Assembly: GCA_038503065.1 (NCBI GenBank)
Contig: JBCAMK010000013.1
Span: forward strand, 248,001-312,000
Direction of reading: 5' to 3'
DNA: 64,000 bases
DNA from: Paragyromitra xinjiangensis
Lineage: Eukaryota > Ascomycota > Pezizomycetes > Pezizales > Discinaceae
Below are positions 12,806 to 26,018 of the stretch, piece by piece. The notes under the pieces were generated by a model, which worked only from the letters and a program-made list of their open reading frames with translations, did no database searches and was not told the DNA's origin. The position numbers and the translations under genes are program-made. The number at the start of each line of letters is the position of its first letter. The stretch's first letter is position 1.

Positions 12806-13165
12806 AGATCGGTTGTGGACCGCAGCCGCAGAGAAGGAAAAGGGTTAGAAGGGCTAGAAGGGTTAGAAGGTCTAGAGCAGCAAGAACGGCACCACCACCA
12901 GCAGAATCGCCTTCAGGAAAGTCGATTCGAACGAGGGGCGGCTATTGGCCGAGCCAAGAGTGACGGCAGTAGAGGTAGTAGCGACAGTAATAGCAGTGGC
13001 GGCTATCGTTCAGTCCCCCACCATCATCACCACCATCATCACCCCAGCAGAAGCAGCACCGGCGGCGACGCTCGTTCCTTCTCCAACTATTCCATATCTT
13101 TTGCTACATCGTTTATAGGCACTTTTCCCTTGGGGCTCGCACATTGCGATTGTGTGGATCCGACA

Positions 13166-16100
13166 ATGGCCGATCAAAAAATGTCGGATTTCTTCAGTGG
13201 GCTTCCGGCCCAATGTGGCGGTGGTGGTGGTGCTGTTACTGCCGTGGCACCGTCTTCCACCAGTCGGAAACCTCCATGGGAATGCTCGTCTACAGACTCT
13301 TCCCTGGCGGATTCAGTTCCCTCGAATGACGATCCCTTCCTCCCCTCTTCCTGTATGGATTATTGCTGCCCCAGCGAATCTCCTGCAGAACCAAGCCACC
13401 GCTGCGATCCGAATTATTCCCATCAAGACCGCCTCCACTTCATCCACCCTCACCACCACCACTACCACCAGCAACAGCAGCAGCAAGTTGACCTGTCAAC
13501 CGGCCTGGCTTCCCCTCGAGCGGTCGCCCCTCTGTTCGCCGCACGGGATGCACCGGAACTTCTCCCAAGCAATGAAGATCACCAATGTGCTATTTCTGCA
13601 CGACAGCAAGGCATTGCGTCTTCTCCCGCCGCCGCTGCTATTGCTGACCAAGGTTTTCCCCCATTCGCTTCGAATATACCGAATAGCTGGGACAACAGTC
13701 CTTCGCCTGCTCCGTCGCTCGGCTCTTTCTCAAGCGCACAAAGCTCGAATTTATCCTCCGAGACTGAGTTCGGCGGTGGCGGCGCTCCAGTAACCCCGGA
13801 CAACTTCGATGGTACCTTGCGAAACAAACACCTATCATCCTGTGCCGACTTCAGCGACAATAGCACTGAGACTCCAGAAATCAACGAGGACGACGAGGAG
13901 GAAGAAGACTCCGACGGAGGTGTTGCAGTAGACCATTCCGATAGCGAAATGTCTTCTTCAGGTCCTGTTCAGGCCCTCTATTCGTCATCGGCTCTCCCCG
14001 CCACAGCCATGGATGAGGACGAGGATGACTTCTCTCCAAACAATCTAGTCACCCGGCCCCCCTCTCCCGTGGACGGCGACTCTCCTTTCTTCATGGACAT
14101 CTTTTCTTCTCCTTCCCATGAATCGCCAGAAAACGTCAATGGGGATCCTCCAAGCCCTTACATGCAACTGGACTCTGGCCGAGATGACTTCGATCCCATC
14201 TCAAACTTTGCAGATACTTTGCGCCCCTCGGTCGAGCTGCTGGATAGCCGCTCGCAGTCGCCATCTACCCCAAGCACACCAACTGAGACCATAACCGATT
14301 CATCGTCTCCAAACACCCAGGCTCGAGGCATGGATGGGCCTGAGTTTGGTGAAGATGATGAGTTTTTTGTTGTTGAGTCGAACTACATCTACCTCACTGA
14401 TAGTATGCCTTCTCAATCATCTTCTCAGTCATCTTCTCAATCTCCTCCAACAGCAGCTGCCATCCCTCCTACGCCTCTTGCAACTGCTATGGTGGCAATG
14501 GTTGCTGGTGTTGGAGGAGTTACTCTACCCCCCACATATGCTTCGCTCCTATCTCCCATATTGCTTCCTCCACGCCCTCTTCTCCCACCTCCCCTTCCTC
14601 CTCATATTTCGCGAATCTTAAGCCTTTCCTTTCCATTCGATACCCATACCTTCTATGGGGAAAGTACCGGTGAAGATGATGAGTTTGATGGAACTAACCA
14701 TGAGCACATTCTGCCTCTTGAAGACATCGAGAACTACAACTTCGATTTTCTGAAGTTCTGCATGCAGGCTTATCACAGATACGAATATTGCGTGCATGGG
14801 AAAAGACCTCCAAAGTTGTCGGCGGCCGTGATGGATCTCAAGAACATGGAGCGACCCCCTGAAGTCACTCGGGCGGATATGCAGGAAAATGGATGGGATT
14901 ATCAAGCGATCCCGTGGGAGAGGTTGGGAATCAGTAGCGGGGTGGCGAGGGGGATAAGGCGAAAAGAATACGATAATTATCGAAACATCAAAAACGTTGA
15001 AGATGAAAATCCTGTAAGTTTATATTCTTTTTCTCTTTTCTAGAGCTTTTGTGTGCCTTCACGGGTTGGGAGACGGGTCAATATTGGACGCAAGTCATAT
15101 GGCGATTCATGCACGATGCTCGGATGATTTCATCTCGCCCAGCATTAATAGTTCTATTCCTATCTCGTGTCATTCGCATGCTAGTAAAAGTTTAATACTT
15201 CGACTAACACCTATATAGCCACCACTCCCAGCAAACCGCAACTTTTTTAACTTCAGACGGATGGATACTGAGCAACGTTGCCGTCTAATACACTTTCAAC
15301 TTCGAAATCTCCTCGGAGTAGTGTCGAGGAGCGATGTCTTTTATGCCGGCGATGCTCAGGTGCTCCATACGAACCCGCTGACAGGAAAGACGAAAGCCGT
15401 AATGGATCTGCGAACACCCGATAGCTGGAGTGGGAATCCGATCAGGATATCTACTCTCGGAGCATGCGGAGGTTCTAGTGGTGTTGTCATTGCTGGATGT
15501 TTCCATGGCGAGTATGCTATGAAGCCGATCCATGCAGCTGCTGACAGCGCAACAATCACGGGCATCGTTACGAAAAATGAGAGTGGCATCACAAACCATG
15601 TGCAGATGATCAAGAACCGGACCACAGGAACGCCTAATGCGGTATTCTCGTCAAACGATTTCTTCATCCGGGTTTTGAACTGTGATAATCTGAAGTTCCT
15701 CACTCAACACGAATACAATTGGCCGGTAAATTGTTCCGTGACTAGCCCTGACTCACGGTTGAGGGTGGTGGTCGGCGATGACACGGACGTATTAATTTGT
15801 GATGCAGAAAGGGGCACAACAGAGTTTATATTGAAGGGTCATCGGGACTATGGCTTTGCAGCTGCGTGGAGTGATGATGGTTACACCATTGCTACTGGGA
15901 ACCAGGACAAAACCGTGCGCATTTTTGATGCGCGCAATCTTAGCAAGACTGTTAAAGTATTACCAGCTGTGATGGCTGGTGTCAGAACACTACGATTCTC
16001 GCCGATCGGTCATGGTGGTAAGCGCGTGCTAGCCATGGCAGAACCAGGAGATGTCGTGCAAATTGTGGACGCAGTATCATGGGACTCCTTGCAGCAGATC

Positions 16101-16472
16101 GACTTCTGGGGCGAAGTTGGAGGCATTGACTTCGACCCATCTGGAGAAGAGTTTTATATCGTGAACGCAGACAAATGTGTTGGTGGAGTGATGGAGTTCT
16201 CAAGGTCGAAAGGTACGGCGTATTACGAGGACTATAGGTACGGGAATGCGCAGCAGCGCCATCGTGCGGAGAAAGATGTCAGGCGGAGAAGGCGTAAGAG
16301 AAGCACTTTTGTTACATCTTCAGACGAAGACTCCGAATCGACAGCATTTTCAGATGACGATATAGCTGAGGAAGACCAGGAGGACCAACAAGACACAAGG
16401 AAGAGGGGGAAGTATTACGACAGCCGACGCTACAAGCGACTGGGGCATGACATGGGTAGTGTCTTTGTTTAG
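13166..16472 (+). CDS. large WD40-repeat protein with disordered acidic N-terminus
   Basis: Exons 13166-15013 and 15219-16472 (GTAAGT donor, ATATAG acceptor) give 1033 residues. The first about 500 residues are low complexity: Gly, His/Gln and acidic Glu/Asp/Ser runs. A conserved block follows just before the intron (DLKNMERPPEVTRADMQENG, WDYQAIPWERLGI, EYDNYRNI), then PLPANRNFFNFRRM and a WD40 propeller in exon 2 (HRDYGFAAAWSDDGYTIATG, NQDKTVRIFDARN). The tail is basic-acidic (RRRRKRSTFV, DDDIAEEDQEDQQD). This arrangement matches, from memory, the fungal proteins related to S. pombe SPAC2A9.03 and S. cerevisiae YMR102C, whose molecular role is poorly known. The ATG at 13166 is the first in frame, but the frame stays open for 360 nt upstream (see findings), so an extended N-terminus is possible. 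Confidence 0.9.
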
Positions 16473-17530
16473 GGGGCAGAGTAATGAGGCAAGGGAATGA
16501 TACATGACGCGGGGACTTTGTTGACTTAGTTTGTCTGCCTTATTTTTTTTTCTTTTTCTTGGGTTTTACTTTGGAACATGGGACTGGTGACTTTTTTTCT
16601 CTCCTTTTTTTGGTAATTTTTGGCGTGATGTTCCGGTGTACCTTGGTGGTGAATATGGCAATGACGGTTACGGTACGGTTGGGAACGGTCTAGTAGTGGG
16701 TTGCCTTCTTATACTGTAATTGCTAAGATTAGCGGTTTTACCGCCTGTAAGAACTGAGGCACAATCTACCCGAGTTTCTTTTCTTAACACTCTCTTTCTT
16801 GGGTATACGGCGTTTTCGTTCTGCGGAGGGTCGGTTTTGAATATGGATTAAGGCGGGTTGGGGGTATCGGTGGCATTCGAAAGAATTGATCATATTATAC
16901 TTCGAATTCTACCCCACTATATTAGTTGTTCCCACTGCCTAAGTATCTACGCATGGGGGACCTTTTCGTTGCGTTTGTGCAGCCGGGCAGCGCCTTAGCG
17001 TTTGAAGAAAAAAATCTAAGGAAAGGGGATAAGTCGTTGGAAATTCTGTGATAAATCATTGAATTCATAAATCAACATGTTACAAAAGATTGGGTGTTGC
17101 TGCTCAGTTCGGGCTCTAGTGGCCGCCTTGATTCCCCAAGACGTAACTTCAGGCGTTCTTCACACGACGAGGCAGTAACAAACATAAGATCAGTCAACCC
17201 GAGTGCAATATCCAACATCTTGAAATCTTAGTTGATCGCCGCAGGGGGAGTTCATAGTTAACGTTATAGGAACGGTTGCGGTTGACATCGGGTTGCCTGA
17301 GTAAAGTCCGGGCTGAGCACGGCGCGCATGGATAGATAAATCCTTTGCTAGTGAAAATGCGCATGAAATAGTCGGCAGTGTAAGACTGCGCGTGAATCAC
17401 TCTCCAAAAAAAAGCCTAGGGTTAACCTATCACGTGACTACCTTGGAGCTCGGCGACCTGAGCCGTACTATCGGGATTTCAATATTACAGGGCTTCTGAT
17501 TTGGATAAGAAAACCCAAGGCGGTGATTTA
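16473..17530. other. intergenic, 3' flank of WD40 gene
   Basis: T-rich tract at about 16540-16620, probably 3' UTR and polyadenylation region. No supported gene after it. A Myc-like CACGTG site lies at about 17430 but has no assigned gene. Confidence 0.5.
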
Positions 17531-17678
17531 TACCGTAGCATTTCGTGAAATTCGTTCCGGCGCCAAGGGGTGGAACATAGGCAAAAAGCAAGAAAAACGG
17601 TCAGTCTAAACTGCCTTAACGCTAGCATTTACTCCCTTAATACTAGCGCTGGAACGAATTTCACGAAATGCTACGGTA
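17531..17678. mobile_element. MITE-like element, 26-bp perfect terminal inverted repeats, TA flanks
   Basis: The left arm 17533-17558 begins CCGTAGCATTTCGTGAAATT; the right arm 17651-17676 is its exact reverse complement. The element is 144 bp and is bounded on both sides by TA (17531-17532 and 17677-17678), the target-site signature of Tc1/mariner-type insertion. Pairing continues imperfectly inward (CGGCGCC/AGCGCTGG). There is no coding capacity, so it is non-autonomous. Confidence 0.8.
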
Positions 17679-18117
17679 CTACCGCCGCTACGGCGATCAA
17701 CCCATTTATGTCCCATACCTTGATTGGTTCGAATCCCCGCTATATCGGATAGCTAGTATACGGTATTGTTCTCAGCCAATGTTTCATCTCGAGACCGAAC
17801 CCCACACGCGGAAACCCTGCGCAAACCTAGTTTTGCGCAACATCTGCGCAAATGGCTATATTGAAATAGTAATTTGTGCATGAGGTGATTCCAAAAACGT
17901 TGAGTTAACAACCCGCGCAGTTTAGTCTTGGAAGGCGAGTTATCGCTGGGGAATTTAACGATAACCATGAGCATGAACCTACATGTAAGTTAGGGCCGAG
18001 AACTATAAATCTACACTGCCTGGGCCAGAGTTTTAGCATTCAGAGCCTTTATAGGAAAACTTGCTATTGCTTATACGACCCTTCGATCTCTAGTATCTAA
18101 AGCATACTACACCCAAT

Positions 18118-20261
18118 ATGGCGTTAGCACCAAAGGCATCTGGAGTCAGGAGCATTATCTTTGGCGACGCGTGCCAAGGTAAGATCAGAGTGCAGAGATT
18201 CAGATACCACGCTTACATTCTTCAACTTTTAGACATCTCACTCCAGACATTTTGGGGCTTAAGATGTGGATTGTTTCCTCGCTTTATGCATAGCATAGAA
18301 GCCCCGGGATATTTACTATACCTTTCGGGGCTCACTGTACCCTACGAAGTACCATATGTGGGCTATAATGGGATGGCCAAATGGCCATCTAATGATGAAG
18401 CTAATGGCTCGTTTTATGGTGATGGGAGTCGCACAGCATTGCACGCTGCGGCTTTTCGAGGCCATATCTCAGAGGTCCAAAAGCTGCTAGGGGAAAACGC
18501 CGATCTTGAGCGCTGCGACAGTCGTGGGTGGACGCCATTGCACGCAGCAGCATCTGGAGGCTATGAAATGGTGGTTAAATTACTGCTAAAAAGGGGCGCC
18601 AATCCCTCAGCCCAAGATAAAGAACAACGCACGGCTTTACATGAAGCGGCATCCGAAGGTCATGACGCGGTTTCCCAAACTCTTCTAGAGTATGGAGCCG
18701 ACCACTCGTCCCAGGACAGCAAAGGACGCACACCGCTACACCTCGCAGCATATGGGGGTCATTTTGCAGTGGTTCAACGTTTGCTAGGAAATGGAGCCGA
18801 TTTCTCCTGTCAGGATTGTAACCGGAAGACAGCACTTCAGCTAGCAGAATCTAAAGGGCACGAGGAAGTATTTAGGGCTCTGAGAGAAAAGTCGGTCCAG
18901 GGTCAAAGAGTAAGCTCTAGTGAGTGGTCATCGTGGGAGAGTTTGCGGCCACGCACTCAATATCCCCTATCCGGTGCTCCTCTTCCACGAAAACTATGTT
19001 GCCCCTTCCCCAACGGTGATAAATCAAGTACCAATATCGTGATAGCCGGTTCCACAGCCGAAGACTTGGTCCAGGAAGATGAAGAAGGAGGGGAATGTGA
19101 TGAAGGGGAAGCAGGAGGGAACGAAAAAACACCTGATACATCCGAAGAAGAGAACTATGACGACGAGTTATCCTCTAACTACGCCTCTCACCGGGAAGAT
19201 GCCGAATATATCGAAGTTTGCGCTGCTGGTAGAAAGGGAAAGGGAAAGCGAATGGTGGATATGTCTGATATGGTGCAAAGGGGTCTTGAGCACCAGGATC
19301 CCCCCACCAAAAGGGTAAAGAAGGACTGCCAAGGTAGCGGACAAGGTGTGGAGGGGAAGGAAAAACAGACAGACCGGTTCTCTACTCATATGCCTTCGGA
19401 AGATCGGAGTCTTTCGTACGGCTGCCCATACTTCAAGAGTAATGCTCAGGAGTATCGAGATTGCATGGATTGGAAAAACCTAGGCATAGATAAAGTAAGG
19501 TATGTATTCCACCATGCCTCTAAACCTCTATCCGCTAAAACCACTAACCTGGATTTCTATGAAGGGAACACTGTAGAAGGGTCCACCTTAAGCCCCTCCA
19601 GTGCCTTAATTGCGGTAGCTATCGGGCAGGTGATAATGGTGAAATGAGCGAGCATCATCTATTTGAAAGTTGTCAGAGGGCGGCGAAAATTACACCCATA
19701 AATAACGACGTCGTTGAGAAAGGACAATCTCTCGAAAAGAGGGATTTAAACTGGAAACAAATTTACAAAATCTTATTTCCCAAGTGCCCCACCAAAAACA
19801 TCCCATCTCCTTGTAAGATCACCACCCATTGAACCAAACCTTGGCAATAAATTTCTAACCAGGCTTAAACAGATTGGAAGGATTTAGTTGAAGTCCCAAC
19901 AAATCATTCCTTAAACGAAGTATCAGCCCCACCACTAGGGCACACCTCCACTGCTAAGAAGATGAACGAAGAGTTGGGTCATTTTTCAGATTATATTCAG
20001 GGCCAATGCCCGAGGTTGCTGCATGAATTTCAGACACAGCGAGGGTTCGGGTCACCTAAGCAATCATCACCCTTAACTTTCTCGGAGGACGAAGGTCCAT
20101 ATACCAGAAATGCAAACGTCATTAACTCATGTCTTTCAATTGAAGCCACAACCAATAATACGTATGAATACCTGCTAAATAATCTAGCCCTATATCGAAT
20201 ATCAACTAATCTTACAGATCTAATTAGACGCACTTTTGGGCTATGCTCCGGCCTTCCGTGA
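18118..20261 (+). CDS. family member A: ankyrin repeat / CPYFK-type zinc-finger protein
   Basis: Exons 18118-19499, 19565-19812, 19873-20261 give 672 residues. Residues 1-100 have no known domain. About 104-262 hold five ankyrin repeats (RTALHAAAFRGH, WTPLHAAASGGY, RTALHEAASEGH, RTPLHLAAYGGH, KTALQLAESKGH). An acidic disordered stretch and a basic, NLS-like stretch (RKGKGKRMV; TKRVKKD) follow. The zinc-finger module begins near 435: CPYFK, a second Cys, then across intron 1 EHCRRVHLKPLQCLNCG, then a YKILFP motif. Exon 3 starts at a conserved YW. The finger resembles a widespread Pezizomycotina C2H2-like family of unknown function; nucleic-acid or protein binding in the nucleus is inference. 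The usual HRVK His is Asp here (DKVR). The start is uncertain: ATG 18373 also precedes the repeats. The stop at 20261 overlaps a GTGAGT donor, so a fourth exon cannot be excluded. Confidence 0.8.
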
Positions 20262-22380
20262 GTATTACGACTACGCACCAGTCTCGGCGATATTTACATG
20301 CCTCGAGGCCATAAGTTTGAAGGAGCCGTCAGTGATGATGGGCGAGCGGGTTGGGGATATAGGAAATCCAGATAGTTCAATCACTGACTAGAAAGTTCAT
20401 GTGTTCTTATTCAAAAAATTTTGTCGGAAATATAGTACTAGGTATCTTTATTGATTATGTTAGAACCAAGGATAAAAATTCGGTTAGCACAGCGTCCCCA
20501 GGACCATTGAGTAGGACACCCCAAGTTACAGAAAATTGCAAAAAATACTATGGTAGGCTCACTTCAATCTACTACTTTCTACAATCACACTATATGTAGA
20601 GAAGTCGAGATATTGAGGATATAGTTATGGAGGTTAGAGCGCCTGGCCCAAGCGGCCCTTAGCTTTTTATTAATATTACTAATATTACTAGTAATCCCCT
20701 CCAACTCCGCTATCTTCTAGGACCGCGGGTATTTAGACATCGTAAGAATAAGCTTATTTGCTGAGTATATTGATTAGCACAGAAAGTTTCGCAGTTGGGC
20801 TGAGCCCTCCTTGCCCACAGGCGGCCTGACTTATCCTAAGCTCAGTCTCCGAGAGCTAGTTGAAATCTAACAAGACCCCCTAATAAACCCCCCCTGGAAT
20901 TTGTATCATATCCTAGAACTAGATCAATGGTTTTGCTTTATACAGCTCGACCGTCCTATAAGGGTTTGCTTCAGGTCAAAGTTTTATACCCTCAGTGAAG
21001 AGATTTTTGTATTTCGCGGTTAATTTTTTGATAAAAGCCTACAGGGACATTGTCTCGAGTGCCCTTCTCCCCTGCCTAGTAAATTGGTTCACCCTATTGA
21101 AATCCAAAAGCCCTCCTACAGACCTTCTTCTCTCCACTCCGCATTATGCCTCAAAACTTAACTGCGAAATAAAACGGTATTCGTGTCTAAGTGATGAGTG
21201 ATAAGTGCAACCAAGACGGAAAAACTCCGACCAACCCGACGCCGTCCAAACAAGTGGCTTGCGATAAGTTCAGCCATTTTCAGGCATTTTTTCCGGGGGC
21301 CCGACATACTATGCTCTTAGTAAAGAGTAGTAGAGGAGTATATCCCTTCGATTGTAACGCGATTCGTACCACTAGTGGTGCAAATTCTTAGCCTCTCTTA
21401 TGTGCTTTTCTTCAACAGCAACCATGTTTAAAAATACAGAAAAATCATAAAAGTATCACTAGATCTTGGGGAACAGATCTGTACCATGGCTTCTTATGGG
21501 CTGTGGTGGTCCCAAATTCATAGAGTATTTATTAGGGAATTAGCGAAATATACACCCAAATCTCGCTAAAAGTAAAAAGCCCTAGCCTTTCCAGAGCTTA
21601 TTTTCCTGTACCTAGGGTCTGTATTATAAAAACAACTATGGATTTAGATGATTTCAAATAATCCCTGATTTGTTTGAATTTTTGTGGTTGTGCCAAAAAA
21701 TAATCTAGGTAGAAAAATCCTCATTTTATCTCTTGGGGAAACCCCGTTGCCATGTTCTGAGATATTTTTTGTGGTGTATATTTCATCATACTGTAATTTT
21801 TCCACCACTTTAAACCACCTTTGACTTAGCACCTGTCAACAGGAAATAATTGAATTGGGATACAGAAAAATTGTAAATTTTCTCGGACTTCTGTCCATGG
21901 TTCCTCCAACAAAGCTTATGGACCATAGGGGGGCTGTTGCTGTGCTGTTGCTCTTGGCGCAATTTTGACAAAAAACTTGCGCCACTTTGCACCGCTGATG
22001 GTGCAAAACCATGTTTCTACAATCCATGGGATAGCATACACCACCATCTTGTGTACCGTTTTTTTAGTCACTACAGGTAATATTGGTTGTGTTGTGTCGC
22101 GATGTTCTTCAATTGTAATGCCGGAACTCGGTTATTTTAGCGAAGGGCTGGGGCACGACGGAATGCCTCGAGATGATTCGCTGCGTTGATATTGATGGTC
22201 TTGTTAAAGGTGTAGGTATTCATACACGGATATATCCGGCGAGTCCCCTTTCGCGGCATAATTCCCGATCGCACCGCCGCCCGAAAAAAAATGAGTAACT
22301 ATATGTATTCACTTTTCGGACCATAACCCGACAAAGCCTCATGCAAACCCTCCCTTAGGGGAGGAGGATGTTGCCTGTAG
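20262..22380. other. intergenic, no supported gene
   Basis: Only short, compositionally random frames are found. The stretch 21999-22030 (GGTGCAAAACCATG...) is loosely similar to 48579-48610, which hints at scattered, decayed repeat copies. No transposase or reverse transcriptase fragment was recognised. Confidence 0.45.
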
Positions 22381-22656
22381 TACCGTAGGTTTTGGAGAGA
22401 ACCACCCGGGTGGATGTAATAATCCTGGCAGAAGGGGCGCAGTGAACTTAACCAATTCAGGGAAGGATTGGGCCATTTTAGGTGGAGGTAAGTGTTTCAA
22501 TACTTGAGAAGTGGCAAATAGTCCTGTGTGCTACTGAATACACCGAGAAAGCAGGATAGAGTATGGGCCTCGAGAGGAATAAAATCTAAGATACTTACGC
22601 CCCTTCTGCTAGGATCATTACATCCACCCGGGTGGTTCTCTCCAAAACCTACGGTA
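22381..22656. mobile_element. MITE-like element, about 60-bp terminal inverted repeats, TA flanks
   Basis: The left arm 22383-22439 begins CCGTAGGTTTTGGAGAGAAC. The right arm 22598-22654 is its reverse complement with two mismatches. The element is 272 bp, with TA at 22381-22382 and 22655-22656. Its centre (about 160 bp) has no reading frame. The outer six bases, CCGTAG, are shared with the element at 17533, so both may be mobilised by the same transposase. Confidence 0.8.
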
Positions 22657-24711
22657 CTTCGGTGGATATGAAAGCCGTGGGAGAGACGCGGGATTAAACA
22701 AGGAAAACAAGCGTCTGGTCTAGACAGCGAATATCTCCATCGCAGCCCAATGAACCAACCACAATGAAAGGAACGAGTTATGATGAGAAGGGATAAGTGA
22801 GTTGCAGTGTTGTTGCGGTGAGTTTTGCGCAGTTATATTTATTAGACGCAACTGCGAGGAAATTGATAGACGAGTCATTACCCCCATGACTATTATAAAG
22901 TGTTGCAACATTTAGCGAAAAGATTGTTTTGTGTCAGCGCTAATAGTCGTACTAGTAAGCGTGAAATAACTATTAGCCCTTCTCCTATGTTACTTGAGTA
23001 ATACAATCCTACCAGTGCTGAATTACTTCTTTTAGGCCGTTGGTTCTTGTTTTGGTGAGCTCTGAGGCTGTACTAGTGCCCACTTGCAAGTAATTTGTGA
23101 GGCCTCAAAAAGGATCTCCGTAGGAGAACAATATCATTTGTCTCAGGGGATCACAAGATTCAGAGTTACCGCCACTTCCCAGATAAGGTAATCGTAAACC
23201 CTCTAGTTTTATTGCCAATTCACCTAGAAAGTGAATTTTGGACATTTTGCGAAACGATCCATCTGTAGAAATGGATAAGATTGGATCACTTGTGATCGCA
23301 TTAAACTAACAGCGAACTAATACACACCAACATTATAAAACCGCGCTAGCAGTTCACTGGGTACTATTTGTTAAGTATTTTATCTATGATGACCAGTGTG
23401 AAGTGCTGTCACACCGCGCTAAACCCTCAAATTATTGCTTGAGACCACGTGTGCCCCGACATATTCTTACGATGCAGGAGAACGTCTGGAACTTTTACAA
23501 TTCGCCTATAAAGGTAGAGACAGAGGGTGCGTATGTGTGCGTGCGTGTGCGCGAGTGATCATGATGACACTGAAATATCGCAACCAAAGAAGCCAAAGTG
23601 CTCTTAAACTCGAGGTTCGTTCTATCCTAGAGCTAAAATACCTATAGCTTTACGCAGATTTTCCCCTAGACTTAGTCAGATCTACAGTAATCCCGTTGTA
23701 AGCTTTTAACATATGTGAGAGGTTATCTATTTGGGGGTAGGAAGGCCCATTTGCTCTACCTGATCGCGGGGGTTTCAACGGGTGTGGGGTCCGGGGACTG
23801 CGGAGGTTAGTCTGCATCTCCACCCTGTTGCAGGCACGAGAGACCGAGATAATGGCCTAGCACTCTGATCACTTCGCACTTAGATGTAGTTTTTCTGGCT
23901 GTTTCCAGCCCAAGCTAATCCATGTGCAATCCTAAATACCTAACCTCGGAGTATCATACCGAGACTTAAGGCCTATATGGGCTTTTTATACCGCACCTCC
24001 ACTGTATGCGGTTCATTTGTTTTTCTCCCTTTTTTGGGAGGGGGCAATGCTGTCAATTCAGATGATGAATACATGTAACGGCGAGCTGTGTTGTGGTGGA
24101 GGAAATCCGTGCCCAGTGGATGAACGAACCCTATTGAACTTTACGGCTAGAAACTTGAGGCTCCTTCTCGGACGTGCGCGAGAGCTCGCATGCACTCATC
24201 TCGCAGGTTTAGAAAAAAATGGACGAACAGCGATGCGCAGACGCGCGCGCAGCGGCTAAACCAATAATAGTTAGTCTCTCAGTTGAGCCTCCCAGTCCAA
24301 CAGCGGGATCTAACACCCACAAGGACTCTACTGCTCGTAGTAACGGCGCAGGTACGAAGATGTATAACAGCATAACCTTATTTAGGAAATATCTAATATT
24401 CGGTAACGAAACGCCAGCCGTACACAGTCCCACGGACATTTGCGTCTTTGCGCGGTCTTTTGCGACAAACATAAACTCTTACTTTCACGCAGAGCACGCG
24501 TACAACGCTCTGTGTGCGCTTATAATAGAGGAGGCTAACTTTTCCTTTTTCGATTCAATCGTCCCTTCATTGCCTTTACGAGTCCAAACGGATATATATA
24601 TCTAGGTGCTCCCTACGTATACACACAATCGATGTCCCTTGTTTGAACCCCCCACCCTATTGAAGAATTTATTACCCTCTCCTCTTTGTGTTAATTGACT
24701 TTGTCGTAGTT
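22657..24711. other. intergenic; possible small ORF at 24219-24605
   Basis: A 128-codon frame at 24219-24605 (MDEQRCADARAAAKPI...) ends just upstream of family member B. It has a mixed composition but no recognised domain, so I do not call it a gene. A GT/GC-rich micro-repeat (GTGTGCGTGCGTGTGCGCG) lies at about 23535. Nothing else is supported. Confidence 0.35.
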
Positions 24712-26018
24712 ATGTCTCGAAAATTACCTCTACTCCCCGATCAAGCCTGTGGCTGGGGTGCGAGCCCCCAAAGACAATCGCTACGGCAACTAAGGAGTTC
24801 ACGTCCAGCCTCCAACGAGGTTTCCTCATCTGTCGGTCTCTCTAGCTCTATTACAGAGGCAGGGAGTGAGGAAAAGAACAGGGAGGATGGGTATGAGGAG
24901 GGCGTGGAATGTGAACAAGAGGATAAAGGTGGGCGCGGAGTCAAGAGAAAGGGAAAGATATCAGGTCGTTCTCCGTCGGGAGTGCTGGGGAGTCCAAGTC
25001 CATCCCATAAAAAATCAAAGGGAAATGGTTCGGATCGAGTTTATGCGTGTCCCTACTTCAAAAATGACCCCCAAGGGCATCGGCCCTGCGCAGAATGGCG
25101 GAATCGTGGAACTCACCGAGTCAAGTATAAACCCCACCAGCCCCAGACATTAAAGTTACACAATTGCAAAACATTACTGAAATTTGCTTGCTTTTTCAGG
25201 GAACACTGCAAGAGAGCTCATCTAAAGCCTCTTCAGTGCTTAAACTGTGGCAACTACCGAACGGGCGACCAAGGCCAAATGAAAACACACACCGACAAGT
25301 GCGGGGTAAGGGCGGAAGAAATCACTCGTGTGCCCCGCACAAACATCGAGAAAGCGCGTCTCCTAGAGGAAAGGGGTTTAGATTGGAATCAGATTTATAA
25401 AATCCTATTCCCTGGTGCCAAAGTACCATGCCCTTGTAAGGCTACCCACGGTGTTGTCCCTCGGTATGAGATCCGGGTAACAGCTCGTGGCTAATTCCAA
25501 AAGATTGGGGGGAAGGCGTAGCTCCTAGGACCCTTTCTAGGCCCCAGGATCACCCTCCCAGGCCCCCCTTTACCCATGATGGTAGTGTAGCCGACTTCGC
25601 AAGGTTTCTCCAAGATCGAATCGGAATGATACCGGATAGAATGCAGGCCCTGCTCCTCGAATATCGCGATGCTTGCCCACGATCCCATAACCAATCATTG
25701 CCGTTGAGAACCATACTTGCAGAAAACGATGGTATCGGTGTCGGACACAGATATAACAGTCCTCATTCTTTGAACCCGTATCCGACAGCTCAGACGAGCG
25801 ACATACTGGGACCATACACATTGGATCAGCCTCTCCATGGATTTTACAATGACTTTTGTGATGGTGGTTCTGATTTTCAACCTTTTCCGAATCGCCTGAG
25901 CCCAAGCGCTAGCAACACAGACGGGACTCCCTCAGCGCTATCCGTGCTAAGCTACCAGTTTCCACAAACTGGCAGACCGGATCTTAACTTTATTCCGCAT
26001 CGGGGCTCTTATCCATAA
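24712..26018 (+). CDS. family member B: CPYFK-type zinc-finger protein without ankyrins
   Basis: Exons 24712-25124, 25200-25435, 25504-26018 give 387 residues. An acidic/basic disordered N-terminus (GGRGVKRKGKISGRSPSG) precedes the module at about 112: CPYFKNDPQGHRPC, THRVK, then across intron 1 EHCKRAHLKPLQCLNCGNYR, a Met-x-x-His-x4-Cys end, and LDWNQIYKILFPG. Exon 3 opens with YWGE and carries a segment (VADFARFLQDRIGMIPDRMQ) that resembles exon 3 of D (TNFVLGRLSIPPEAID). The likely zinc ligands (C-x12-C ... H-x4-H; C-x2-C ... H-x4-C) are all present, so this is the most intact finger of the four. Frames also read partly through both introns, which are recognised by comparison with A, C and D. 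ATG 24712 is the first in-frame Met. Confidence 0.8.
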
